A DNA stretch of 8,634 nucleotides from Candidatus Thalassarchaeaceae archaeon (GTDB lineage: Archaea > Thermoplasmatota > Poseidoniia > Poseidoniales > Thalassarchaeaceae), in contig JASMAJ010000028.1 of the NCBI GenBank assembly GCA_030754395.1, forward strand, positions 1-8,634. The letters run 5' to 3'. The notes beneath the pieces were generated by a model. That model searched no databases and was not told the origin of the DNA. It saw only the letters and a program-made list of their open reading frames with translations. This document shows positions 1 through 6,814 of the stretch, piece after piece. Position numbers and translations under genes: made by a program. Position 1 is the first letter of the stretch; each line of letters starts with the position of its first letter.

Positions 1-779
1 ACCCTGATGATGTCGACCCCTTTGGTAGGAGCCATTGCTGCAATACCCAAAGTACCAGCTAATCGTTCACTGGCATCTTCTCTTGATAGGAGGTGTGCGA
101 ACATTCTCTTTCTACTGACACCCCACATAAGAGGCATTTCTGCGTATGGGACAATTTCTCTTCCTGCTGCGAGTAAAGTAGTGTTATGTTGTAATTTTTT
201 TCCAAATCCAATTCCCGGATCTACGATTATCTTATTTGCAGGAACTCCAGCATCTAACAATATATTTGTAGTGTTTTCCAAAAATTGTCGAACTTCTGCT
301 ACTGTATCTCCATAATCGGGGTTATTCTGCATATTTTCAGGCAGTCCTTGCATATGCATAATACAAATGGGTAAATCTGATTGGAGAATTTCATCAACCA
401 TTTTGGGGTCGGAAAGGGCACTTACATCGTTTACCATGTCCACTCCAGCATCTATTGCAGAATGTGCCACCAAGGATCTTCTTGTATCAACAGATATTCC
501 AACCTCTGGAAACTTCTTTCTTACTGCTTTTATGACGGGAATCACTCGTTCTAATTCTTCTTCAGAATTTACCGGTTCCGCTCCTGGGCGTGTTGATTCT
601 CCACCTATGTCTAACCAGTCTGCTCCATCATTGACCATTTGCTCAGCGCGAGATATTGCATCTTCTACTGAATTAACTCTAGAATCTGCGAAAAACGAGT
701 CTGGAGTGATATTTAGAATTCCCATAATCCTTGGAAAACCGTCATCACGGCGATTCAGGATTCGTCTCCAGTCGGCCAT
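1..779 (-). CDS. folP: Dihydropteroate synthase, partial (3' end beyond the window)
   Basis: FolP condenses p-aminobenzoate with 6-hydroxymethyl-dihydropterin diphosphate to give dihydropteroate, the committed step of folate synthesis in the cytoplasm. Reading the minus strand from the ATG at 779-777 gives 259 uninterrupted residues. They contain the whole diagnostic series of the TIM-barrel family in order: ILNITPDSF (21-29), DIGGESTRPG (57-66), SVDTRRS, NDVSALSD, IMHMQG, IVDPGIGFGK, GVSRKRM, and finally VDIIR at the edge. In Escherichia coli FolP the corresponding arginine is R255 of RVHDV, so only about the last 20-30 residues are missing. An in-frame TAG lies a few codons upstream, and a GGGGGT purine tract sits 4 nt before this ATG, so the start is well constrained. 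The gene is divergent from the plus-strand run. It is the canonical bacterial-style enzyme, not the distant DHPS-related archaeal proteins. Identity is very secure. Confidence 0.96.
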   Translation of the reverse strand, partial: MADWRRILNRRDDGFPRIMGILNITPDSFFADSRVNSVEDAISRAEQMVNDGADWLDIGGESTRPGAEPVNSEEELERVIPVIKAVRKKFPEVGISVDTRRSLVAHSAIDAGVDMVNDVSALSDPKMVDEILQSDLPICIMHMQGLPENMQNNPDYGDTVAEVRQFLENTTNILLDAGVPANKIIVDPGIGFGKKLQHNTTLLAAGREIVPYAEMPLMWGVSRKRMFAHLLSREDASERLAGTLGIAAMAPTKGVDIIR

Positions 780-783
780 TTCG

Positions 784-789
784 ACCCCC
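784..789 (-). promoter_or_regulatory. Probable folP ribosome binding site
   Basis: A GGGGGT tract on the minus strand lies 4 nt upstream of the folP ATG. It is a poorer match to the archaeal anti-Shine-Dalgarno (GGAGGTGA) than the sites before carB and lysK, so the folP message could alternatively be leaderless. Confidence 0.4.
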
Positions 790-803
790 TGATGCTACGT
801 ATG

Positions 804-810
804 CTTTATG
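804..810. promoter_or_regulatory. TATA-like element between divergent genes
   Basis: CTTTATG on the plus strand, CATAAAG on the minus strand, is the most TATA-like stretch in the short divergent gap. Its centre (807) is 28 nt from the folP ATG at 779 and 28 nt from the ATG at 835. That is the spacing expected of an archaeal TATA box for transcripts starting at or beside either start codon. The match is weak and there is no obvious BRE, so this is an inference from position. Confidence 0.35.
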
Positions 811-813
811 ATG

Positions 814-834
814 TGACGGAGAGCCAATCCGTCA
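814..834. repeat. Perfect 7-bp inverted repeat (operator-like) upstream of the membrane-protein gene
   Basis: TGACGGA (814-820) and TCCGTCA (828-834) are exact reverse complements separated by 7 nt. The repeat ends directly before the ATG at 835 and begins 4 nt after the TATA-like element. A dyad here, between TATA box and start, is a usual place for a dimeric archaeal repressor. As RNA it could instead form a 7-bp hairpin in the leader of the 856-start message. Confidence 0.5.
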
Positions 835-846
835 ATGGTTTTGGGC

Positions 847-852
847 GAGGTG
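847..852 (+). promoter_or_regulatory. Ribosome binding site supporting the ATG at 856
   Basis: GAGGTG matches the archaeal Shine-Dalgarno core and lies 3 nt before ATG 856. The spacing is short, but it is a better match than anything in front of the in-frame ATG at 835, where the nearest purine run (GGAGAG, 818-823) is 11 nt away. Confidence 0.45.
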
Positions 853-855
853 CCT

Positions 856-1503
856 ATGGATGATAGTGTTTCAAGCCCTCAACAGGGTCTTGCTGCAGCA
901 GCAAAAGAGGATCTTCCTTCAAATGATGCGCTTGAGTTAATGGAGTCAATTCTCCAACGATTACAACCTGCAGATCGGCATGAAATCCGCGATATGATAA
1001 CCCAAAGAGGTTGGCTTTCAGGAGCTCTATTGATGATGTCTGCATTATTTTGGTGGATTGCAGTAAAGAAAGGTGGAGACTCCCTTGGAGACGCAGACAT
1101 TCCACTTTCTATGTTGGGTGAGTTCGATTTCTCTTCAATGGCCCTAATAGTCCCAGGGCTAGTGTTTATCGCTTCTGTCATTTGGTCTCTAGGGAGAGAA
1201 AGAGGACTTGCATCAGCACCGAGTCTCGCTGGATTACTAGTTATTCTTGCTGTCTATTACACTCTTGAACCAATAGGATTCGCTATTCTAACGGATCATA
1301 TTGATTTTCAGTCAGCAATTATTGCAACAGGTCGACTTCTGGCATTAGCGGTTATGATACATTACTCGGCGCGATTATTTATTGATTCAATTCTTCTTCA
1401 ATGGGTGAGGACACAGATGATTAATATGCCAGTGGAGTTGATCCCATCGATGTCTGGGTCTTCTACAGAGAGTCATACTGATGAAGTCGGACCTTCTGCC
1501 TGA
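856..1503 (+). CDS. Uncharacterised four-helix membrane protein
   Basis: I do not recognise this family. From ATG 856 the product is 215 residues. The N-terminus is soluble and charged (1-52), with an amphipathic stretch around 24-50 rich in Leu, Glu and Arg. Four hydrophobic segments follow, at roughly 53-70, 94-112, 122-145 and 154-181, and then a short polar Ser/Thr/Glu-rich tail (about 190-215). There is no signal peptide, nucleotide-binding motif, metal-binding Cys/His cluster or recognisable catalytic motif. Two Arg/Lys-containing loops (KK near 71, RER near 114-116) could orient the helices. It is the first gene of the plus-strand run, and its stop (1501-1503) is 4 nt before the preferred trm56 start, so it is probably co-transcribed with trm56-carAB. 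An in-frame ATG at 835 would add seven residues and may be used if the transcript is leaderless. A role near the membrane is all that can be inferred. Confidence 0.75.
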   Translation: MDDSVSSPQQGLAAAAKEDLPSNDALELMESILQRLQPADRHEIRDMITQRGWLSGALLMMSALFWWIAVKKGGDSLGDADIPLSMLGEFDFSSMALIVPGLVFIASVIWSLGRERGLASAPSLAGLLVILAVYYTLEPIGFAILTDHIDFQSAIIATGRLLALAVMIHYSARLFIDSILLQWVRTQMINMPVELIPSMSGSSTESHTDEVGPSA

Positions 1504-1507
1504 TAGT

Positions 1508-2089
1508 ATGAGTGTTCGCCGTCAACACATTTCGGTACTCCGTTTGGGTCACCGGCGTGAGCGTGATAAAAGAATCACCAGCCATCTCGGACTCACAGCT
1601 CGTGCTTTCGGAGCGGATGAAGTTATCTTAGCCGGTGAAAATGACGATTCAGCTCTTGAGACTTGGAATTCTGTATCTGAAAGATTCGGTGGCGAGTTTA
1701 CTTGTAGATTTGAAGAGAAACCTTTGGGGTGGCTTCGTAAATTTTCTCAGGATGCCGGAGACGGTAAGCCCGGTGAAATTATCCATCTCACAATGTATGG
1801 TGAATCTTGGAATGAGGCAATAGTGAACATCGACAGAACTCGCCCTGCTGTTATCGTAGTTGGTGGAATTAAGGTTCCAGGCGAGATATATAAACTAGCA
1901 AATCATAATGTTTCTGTGGGTAATCAACCACATTCTGAGGTATCTGCCTTAGGTATTTTCCTCAACTCTTTTGTTGGTCCAATTGATGATGAATCTCACT
2001 TCTCAGGGGGTGAGATTAGGGTGCTACCAAGTGCTTCTGGAAAGCGTGTTCTCAATCTTGAAGAGAGTGAATCCACACTCAATGACTAA
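1508..2089 (+). CDS. trm56: tRNA (cytidine(56)-2'-O)-methyltransferase, aTrm56 (SPOUT family)
   Basis: aTrm56 methylates the ribose of C56 in the T-loop of archaeal tRNAs using S-adenosylmethionine, stabilising the tRNA elbow. The 193-residue product has the family signature near the N-terminus, VLRLGHRRERDKR (about 10-22), followed by HLGLTARAFGADEV. The C-terminal half holds the trefoil-knot SAM-binding elements: VIVVGGIKVPGEIY, then NHNVSVGNQPHSEVSAL. Length is normal for the family (about 170-195). I chose ATG 1508 because it leaves the few residues expected before VLRLGH and lies 4 nt after the upstream stop. An in-frame ATG at 1481 would overlap the membrane gene by 23 nt and has a weak GAGAG upstream. 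The stop overlaps the carA start in ATGACTAA, implying coupled translation. Tail residues after about 160 (acidic, Ser-rich) are lineage-specific. Function is secure by motif, though no biochemical detail can be read from sequence. Confidence 0.92.
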   Translation: MSVRRQHISVLRLGHRRERDKRITSHLGLTARAFGADEVILAGENDDSALETWNSVSERFGGEFTCRFEEKPLGWLRKFSQDAGDGKPGEIIHLTMYGESWNEAIVNIDRTRPAVIVVGGIKVPGEIYKLANHNVSVGNQPHSEVSALGIFLNSFVGPIDDESHFSGGEIRVLPSASGKRVLNLEESESTLND

Positions 2090-3440
2090 GAATCGGATTC
2101 AAGCAGCATCGCTGATGTCGGGGATAGGTCCCACCAAGGGCTTCGCTCCCGGGGTCGACGTTTCGGGTGTTGAAAACCCCCCTCATTTCTCTGATGCCGC
2201 GGATATATTGCTTGAATCCTTGACAGATGAGCCACCCTCTGGAGAGGATGGTTTGCTACTTTTAGCCGATGGTACAAGATACCGCGGCCGATTGTTTGGA
2301 GCCCCGGTTGTTGCTGAAGGAGAACTTGTTTTCACAACCGGAATGACAGGCTATCAAGAGAGTCTTACAGACCCTTCTTTCGCAGGACAAGTTCTGACAT
2401 TCACTTGGCCTTTGTTGGGTAATTATGGGATACACGCAGGATCATCTGAATCTGCTCGAGTTTGGCCCCGTGGAGTCGTATGTAGGCAGTTAATGGAAAT
2501 TCCAGATCATCGTGACTCTATTGGTAGTGTTCATGATTTACTTTTTGCACATGGCGTGCCAGGTATTCAGAGCATTGACACTCGAGAATTAACACGTCGA
2601 GTTCGTGAGCACGGGACTGTTCTATGTATTTTCGGACCCGCAGAAATGGAGAGAGAGATGCTTGTTCGGTTAGATGAAATGACTCCACCAGATGCAGAAG
2701 ACTTAGTTGCTGAAGTGACTTCTAAGGATGCGGTAATCCTTAATCCAGGTGCAATTGATGAAGAAGGTAACAAACTCCCTCGACTAGCAGCTATAGATTG
2801 CGGAGTGAAATACAATATTCTAAGGGAGTTGTGTCTCAGATTCGAAGTGGTTTGGTTCCCTGCATCAACGTCTTTTGAGGATATTCTTGAATGGAATCCG
2901 GATGCATTTTTTGCTTCAAATGGCCCAGGGGATCCAGCACACTCTGGAGCTGCTAGTGCTGCTAAAAACACTCTTGCTACTGCAGTGAGAGAGGGTCTTC
3001 CTGTGATGGGAATTTGTCTTGGCCATCAATTAATGGGTCTCGCTGCAGGTTTGCGAACATACAAACTCCGTTATGGGCACCGTGGAGCCAACCAACCTGT
3101 AGTCGATTTGGAAAACGGGAGAGTCTACATAACTAGTCAAAATCATGGTTTTGCCGTTGAAGATCCTGAGAAAGGAATGCTCGCTCCTCACCCGAGTGGG
3201 GCTTGCTCTGAGCGAGGTGTGAATCAGTTGGAAGCACCATTCCGAGTGCGGCACGTAAATGCAAATGATCGCACTGTAGAAGGTTTAGATTTGATTGGGA
3301 AAAGGGCATTCACAATTCAGTACCATCCTGAGGCCTGCCCTGGTCCTCATGATGCATCGCCTCTTTTCGATAGATTTTCGGAGATGGTTGCAGATCATCT
3401 TGCTGGAATCCCCATCTCTGCATCAAGAGGTGATGTGTGA
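2082..3440 (+). CDS. carA: Carbamoyl-phosphate synthase small (glutaminase) subunit
   Basis: CarA hydrolyses glutamine and channels ammonia to CarB for carbamoyl phosphate synthesis, feeding pyrimidine and arginine pathways. The N-terminal CPS small-chain domain runs from about residue 56 (LADGTRYRG, FTTGMTGYQE, SIDTRELTR). A class I glutamine amidotransferase domain follows from about 232 (AIDCGVKYNI, SNGPGDPAHS, GICLGHQ, SQNHGFAV, IQYHPEACPGPHD). The catalytic triad is visible: Cys312, His415 and Glu417. The protein is 452 residues against 382 in E. coli. The excess is a 55-residue N-terminal extension and about 20 extra residues around 364-386, offset by a shortened interdomain linker. ATG 2082 overlaps the trm56 stop, and GAGAGTGA lies 11 nt upstream. 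A TTG at 2253 behind GGAGAGG would give the standard family N-terminus and is a real alternative. The stop overlaps the carB ATG by one base. Identity is secure; the start is not. Confidence 0.95.
   Translation: MTKNRIQAASLMSGIGPTKGFAPGVDVSGVENPPHFSDAADILLESLTDEPPSGEDGLLLLADGTRYRGRLFGAPVVAEGELVFTTGMTGYQESLTDPSFAGQVLTFTWPLLGNYGIHAGSSESARVWPRGVVCRQLMEIPDHRDSIGSVHDLLFAHGVPGIQSIDTRELTRRVREHGTVLCIFGPAEMEREMLVRLDEMTPPDAEDLVAEVTSKDAVILNPGAIDEEGNKLPRLAAIDCGVKYNILRELCLRFEVVWFPASTSFEDILEWNPDAFFASNGPGDPAHSGAASAAKNTLATAVREGLPVMGICLGHQLMGLAAGLRTYKLRYGHRGANQPVVDLENGRVYITSQNHGFAVEDPEKGMLAPHPSGACSERGVNQLEAPFRVRHVNANDRTVEGLDLIGKRAFTIQYHPEACPGPHDASPLFDRFSEMVADHLAGIPISASRGDV
2202..2210 (+). promoter_or_regulatory. 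Possible internal TATA box ahead of an alternative carA start
   Basis: GATATATTG lies inside the predicted CarA N-terminal extension. An archaeal transcript would start about 25 nt downstream, near 2231, just before the GGAGAGG at 2241-2247 and the in-frame TTG at 2253. The order and spacings fit a promoter, but the BRE position (GCCGCG) is not A-rich as usual. Confidence 0.25.
2241..2247 (+). promoter_or_regulatory. Possible ribosome binding site for a TTG start of carA at 2253
   Basis: GGAGAGG sits 5 nt before an in-frame TTG whose translation begins exactly where homologous CarA proteins begin (LLLLADGTRYRG). It decides between a 452-residue and a 395-residue product; translation could also use both sites. 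Confidence 0.3.
3427..3433 (+). promoter_or_regulatory. carB ribosome binding site within the end of carA
   Basis: GAGGTGA is a full match to the archaeal Shine-Dalgarno core. It lies 6 nt before ATG 3440 but only 3 nt before the in-frame GTG at 3437, so it favours ATG 3440. Because it is inside carA, the two subunits are likely to be made in a coupled way. Confidence 0.75.
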
Positions 3441-6400
3441 TGCCACGTCGTGATGACTTAAGTCGAATTGTCATTCTTGGTAGTGGCCCAATTCGAATTG
3501 GGCAAGCAGCAGAATTTGATTTTTCAGGAAGTCAAGCATGCCGAGCGTTAAGATCTGATGGGTATGAAGTGATTTTGATTAATTCTAACCCTGCAACAAT
3601 ACAGAATGATCCCGAAATGGCAGATCGAATCTACATCGAACCTCTGCTCCCTGAGGTGGTTAAGCGGATTTTGGAGATTGAGAAACCAGATGCTCTTCTT
3701 GCAGGGATGGGTGGGCAAACAGCTCTGAACATTGCATCTGCTTTGGCTCATGATGGTAGTCTAGATGACTTAGGGGTCGAATTGATTGGATGTGATCTCG
3801 TATCAATTGATGAAGCTGAAGATAGAGACTTATTCAAGAAAGTCTGTGAAGAAATTGATCTCCCTGTTTGCAAGGCTATTGCATGCGACTCAATCCAAGA
3901 AGTAATCTCAGCCGCTGACACCCTTGGCGGGTTCCCGTTACTTATCCGTCCTGCTTTCACACTTGGAGGGCTTGGAGGAGGGACTGCACATAATATGGGT
4001 GAATTAGTGGAAATAGCCAGTCAAGGAATTTTACATTCGGCAATTGGTCAGGTACTAATTGAAGTGAGTATTCTTGGTTGGCAGGAACACGAATACGAAG
4101 TCATGAGAGATGGTGCTGATAATGCGATAATTGTCTGTACTATGGAGAATATAGATCCAATGGGAGTGCATACTGGGGAATCAGTAGTTGTAGCACCACA
4201 ACAGACTCTTTCTGATCGTGATCATCAAGGTCTGAGAGACGCCGCTCTTAAGTTAATTCGTAGACTAAATATCAAGGGAGGGTGTAACGTTCAATTCGCT
4301 GTGAATCAGGATACTGGTGAGTATAGAGTGATTGAAGTGAACCCTCGAGTGTCGCGTTCTTCTGCTCTTGCAAGTAAGGCCACTGGTTATCCTATAGCAC
4401 GAATGGCTGCGATGATAGCAGTAGGTTACACACTTGATGAGTTACCTAATCCAATTACTGGTGAGGGGACCACTGCGGCATTTGAACCAACTTTGGATTA
4501 TTGTGTTGTGAAAATACCTAGATGGCCATTCGATAAGTTCCGAACTGCTGATAGAACAATTGGAACTTCCATGAAGTCTACTGGAGAGGTGATGGCGATT
4601 GGCCGTTGTTTTGAGGAGGCTTTTCTGAAGGCTTGGGCAAGTCTGGAGTATGGTTTGCCTCATCCTAGACCTCTTACAATGGCAGATGCCTATGGGGGTG
4701 AGAGTATGGATGAAAGAGCTTCAGAAACTCTTCCTGAAGCCTTGCTTGAAGATTGGATTAGGATACCTACTGACCGGAGAATGGGTGCTTTATTTGAGGC
4801 GTTTAGGCGAGGTTATTCTATTGAAGATGTGCGCGATTTATCTGGTGGAATTACACGATGGTTTCTTCATCGATTTGAGCGAATGGCGGCACTAGAAACA
4901 GAAATCAGAGCCGCTGGTGAATTAGGGATGATTCCATCCGAAATTCCAGTGCTTGAAATGCGGCGTTGGAAAGGTTTTGGCTTCACAGATCTTCACATAG
5001 CCGATGCGCTGGCTGGATTCCCATCTGGCGGATTCAAATCAATTCCTGAGGGCTTCGGTGAAGATTCCGTGATGAGTCGCCGACATGAATTGTCAATTCA
5101 TCCTAGATTCCGAATGGTAGACTCTTGTGCCGCCGAATTTGCTGCCGTCACCCCTTACTATTATGCAACATATGAGGGCGGTTCAGCGCCTATTGGTATT
5201 GATTACACTCCAGGTGTGGATGATTCGACCAAAAAACGAATTGTGGTTGTCGGTAGTGGGCCAATCAGGATTGGTCAAGGAATTGAATTTGATTATGGCT
5301 GTGTTCATGCAGTAGGTGCAATACAAGATCTTGGCCATGAAGCGATTATCATCAACAATAATCCTGAAACTGTTTCAACGGACTTTGATACAAGTGATCG
5401 TCTATATTTTGACCCATTAACATTAGAACATTCCAGTGAGGTATTGCTTAGAGAGAAAGCTCATGGAATCCTTCTACAGTTTGGAGGTCAGACAGCAATA
5501 AATCTCGCACTCCCTCTTTCAAATCGCTTACCACATCTTAGGGATTTAGGCCTTAATCTTGTGATTGAAGGTACTTCTCCTGATGCTGTTGATGAAGCTA
5601 GTGATAGAGAGAGATTTGAGAAATTTGCAAACAGAGTCGGTTTGAGAATGCCTAATGGTTCAACAGCTTCAACTCCTGATGAAGTTAGAGAATCTGTACA
5701 AGAGATTGGATATCCTGTTCTCATTCGCCCTTCTTATGTTCTAGGCGGCAGAGGGATGGAAATTCTCTCTAATAATCGACAACTAGAGGCATATATGCAG
5801 GAAGCATTTCTCTCACCGGATAGGCCACTTCTTGTTGATGAATATCTAGGTAATGCCATTGAGTTAGATGTAGATGCAGTTTGTGATGGCGAACAGGTTT
5901 TGGTAGGTGCAGTTATGGAACATCTGGAGGAGGCCGGAATTCATTCCGGCGATTCTACTTGCTTCATTCCTCCTCAGAATGTTTCACGAAAAATCATCTC
6001 TCAGGTCGAAGAATGGACAGAAAAAATTGGTATCGAACTTGGAATCAAGGGATGCTTCAACATTCAATATGCAATCCGTGGAGAGACACTTTATGTCCTT
6101 GAGGTAAATCCTCGCGGATCTAGAACATTCCCATTTGTTGCCAAAGCCACAGGTGTCCCTCTAGCTCGTATAGCAGCTTGCCTTTCTCTTGGAGTAAGGC
6201 TACAAGATTTGACTATTCCCAAGCCACAGAATGAGGCTGTTTGCGTCAAAGCACCTGTGTTTCCATTCATTAAATTGAGAGGTCTTGACCCTGCCCCTGG
6301 ACCTGAGATGAAGAGTACTGGTGAGGTCATGGGTAGTCATGCCCGACCTGCAGCAGCATATCTCAAGGCCCGCCTGGCTACTGAACTCCCTGTGCCTACA

Positions 6401-6808
6401 GAGGGAGGTGTATACATCACTGTGAAGAATGCAGACAAACATGATGCTATACCGTTAGCTCAAGAACTAGAAGAAATGGGCTTTTCGATTTATGCTACAA
6501 GGGGAACTGCACATGTTTTACGTGATTCAGGAGGTGTTGAGGTTAGAACCTGTTATCGTATTGCTGAGGAATTGACTCCTGATGCTCTAGATCTGATGAG
6601 GCAAGGCAAAATTCACCTAATAATCAACACACCAAGAAACTCTGGTGGAGCAGTTCTTGATGGCAATATGATGCGCAGACTTGCCGTTGAATTAAATATT
6701 CCATTCGTAACTACAATGGCAGGAGCAAGGATGGAGGTTCAGGCTATTGCTGAAGCAAAGATTGGGATACCAGAACCTCGACTTCTCGATATTGCTACAC
6801 TAATTTGA
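3440..6808 (+). CDS. carB: Carbamoyl-phosphate synthase large subunit
   Basis: CarB makes carbamoyl phosphate from bicarbonate, CarA-delivered ammonia and two ATP. The 1122-residue product is full length (E. coli: 1073) with the duplicated architecture. The first carboxyphosphate half starts at LGSGPIRIGQAAEFD (13-27), with its ATP-grasp motifs RPAFTLGGLGGG and EVNPRVSRSSALASKATG. An oligomerisation linker follows (about 400-597). The second, carbamate-phosphorylating half starts at VGSGPIRIGQGIEFDY (604-619), with RPSYVLGGRGMEI, MEHLEEAGIHSGDS and EVNPRGSRTFPFVAKATG. A C-terminal MGS-like allosteric domain runs from about 988 to 1122. In that domain the E. coli IMP/UMP-contact positions are mostly kept by eye: Lys1000, ATRGTA and IINT. 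Lys993 of E. coli appears to be Arg and Thr1017 appears to be Pro. The linker has about 13 extra residues near 525-545. ATG 3440 overlaps the carA stop (TGATG). No frameshift or truncation is seen. Confidence 0.98.
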   Translation: MPRRDDLSRIVILGSGPIRIGQAAEFDFSGSQACRALRSDGYEVILINSNPATIQNDPEMADRIYIEPLLPEVVKRILEIEKPDALLAGMGGQTALNIASALAHDGSLDDLGVELIGCDLVSIDEAEDRDLFKKVCEEIDLPVCKAIACDSIQEVISAADTLGGFPLLIRPAFTLGGLGGGTAHNMGELVEIASQGILHSAIGQVLIEVSILGWQEHEYEVMRDGADNAIIVCTMENIDPMGVHTGESVVVAPQQTLSDRDHQGLRDAALKLIRRLNIKGGCNVQFAVNQDTGEYRVIEVNPRVSRSSALASKATGYPIARMAAMIAVGYTLDELPNPITGEGTTAAFEPTLDYCVVKIPRWPFDKFRTADRTIGTSMKSTGEVMAIGRCFEEAFLKAWASLEYGLPHPRPLTMADAYGGESMDERASETLPEALLEDWIRIPTDRRMGALFEAFRRGYSIEDVRDLSGGITRWFLHRFERMAALETEIRAAGELGMIPSEIPVLEMRRWKGFGFTDLHIADALAGFPSGGFKSIPEGFGEDSVMSRRHELSIHPRFRMVDSCAAEFAAVTPYYYATYEGGSAPIGIDYTPGVDDSTKKRIVVVGSGPIRIGQGIEFDYGCVHAVGAIQDLGHEAIIINNNPETVSTDFDTSDRLYFDPLTLEHSSEVLLREKAHGILLQFGGQTAINLALPLSNRLPHLRDLGLNLVIEGTSPDAVDEASDRERFEKFANRVGLRMPNGSTASTPDEVRESVQEIGYPVLIRPSYVLGGRGMEILSNNRQLEAYMQEAFLSPDRPLLVDEYLGNAIELDVDAVCDGEQVLVGAVMEHLEEAGIHSGDSTCFIPPQNVSRKIISQVEEWTEKIGIELGIKGCFNIQYAIRGETLYVLEVNPRGSRTFPFVAKATGVPLARIAACLSLGVRLQDLTIPKPQNEAVCVKAPVFPFIKLRGLDPAPGPEMKSTGEVMGSHARPAAAYLKARLATELPVPTEGGVYITVKNADKHDAIPLAQELEEMGFSIYATRGTAHVLRDSGGVEVRTCYRIAEELTPDALDLMRQGKIHLIINTPRNSGGAVLDGNMMRRLAVELNIPFVTTMAGARMEVQAIAEAKIGIPEPRLLDIATLI

Positions 6809-6814
6809 TAATAA

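Noticed and set aside
7..792. Two plus-strand open frames (7-315 and 367-792) that could be called hypothetical genes.
   Set aside because: They are antisense to folP, whose minus-strand translation shows every family motif in order. Their products are Ser/Pro-rich and featureless.
1971..2081. A longer carA starting at the ATG at 1971.
   Set aside because: It would overlap trm56 by 119 nt, covering its conserved end, and has no suitable ribosome binding site. The added residues resemble no CarA.
2115..2182. A tRNA or riboswitch in the GC-rich stretch at the start of carA.
   Set aside because: The visible complementarities are 3-4 bp and do not form a cloverleaf or any riboswitch core I recognise. 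It is kept only as a question about a leader or extension.
3437..3439. GTG at 3437 as the carB start.
   Set aside because: The ribosome binding site GAGGTGA is only 3 nt from it but 6 nt from ATG 3440, and the ATG forms the classic TGATG overlap with carA.
6091..6442. Minus-strand open frames inside carB.
   Set aside because: They lie opposite the most conserved part of CarB and encode no recognisable motifs, so they are shadows of the real gene.
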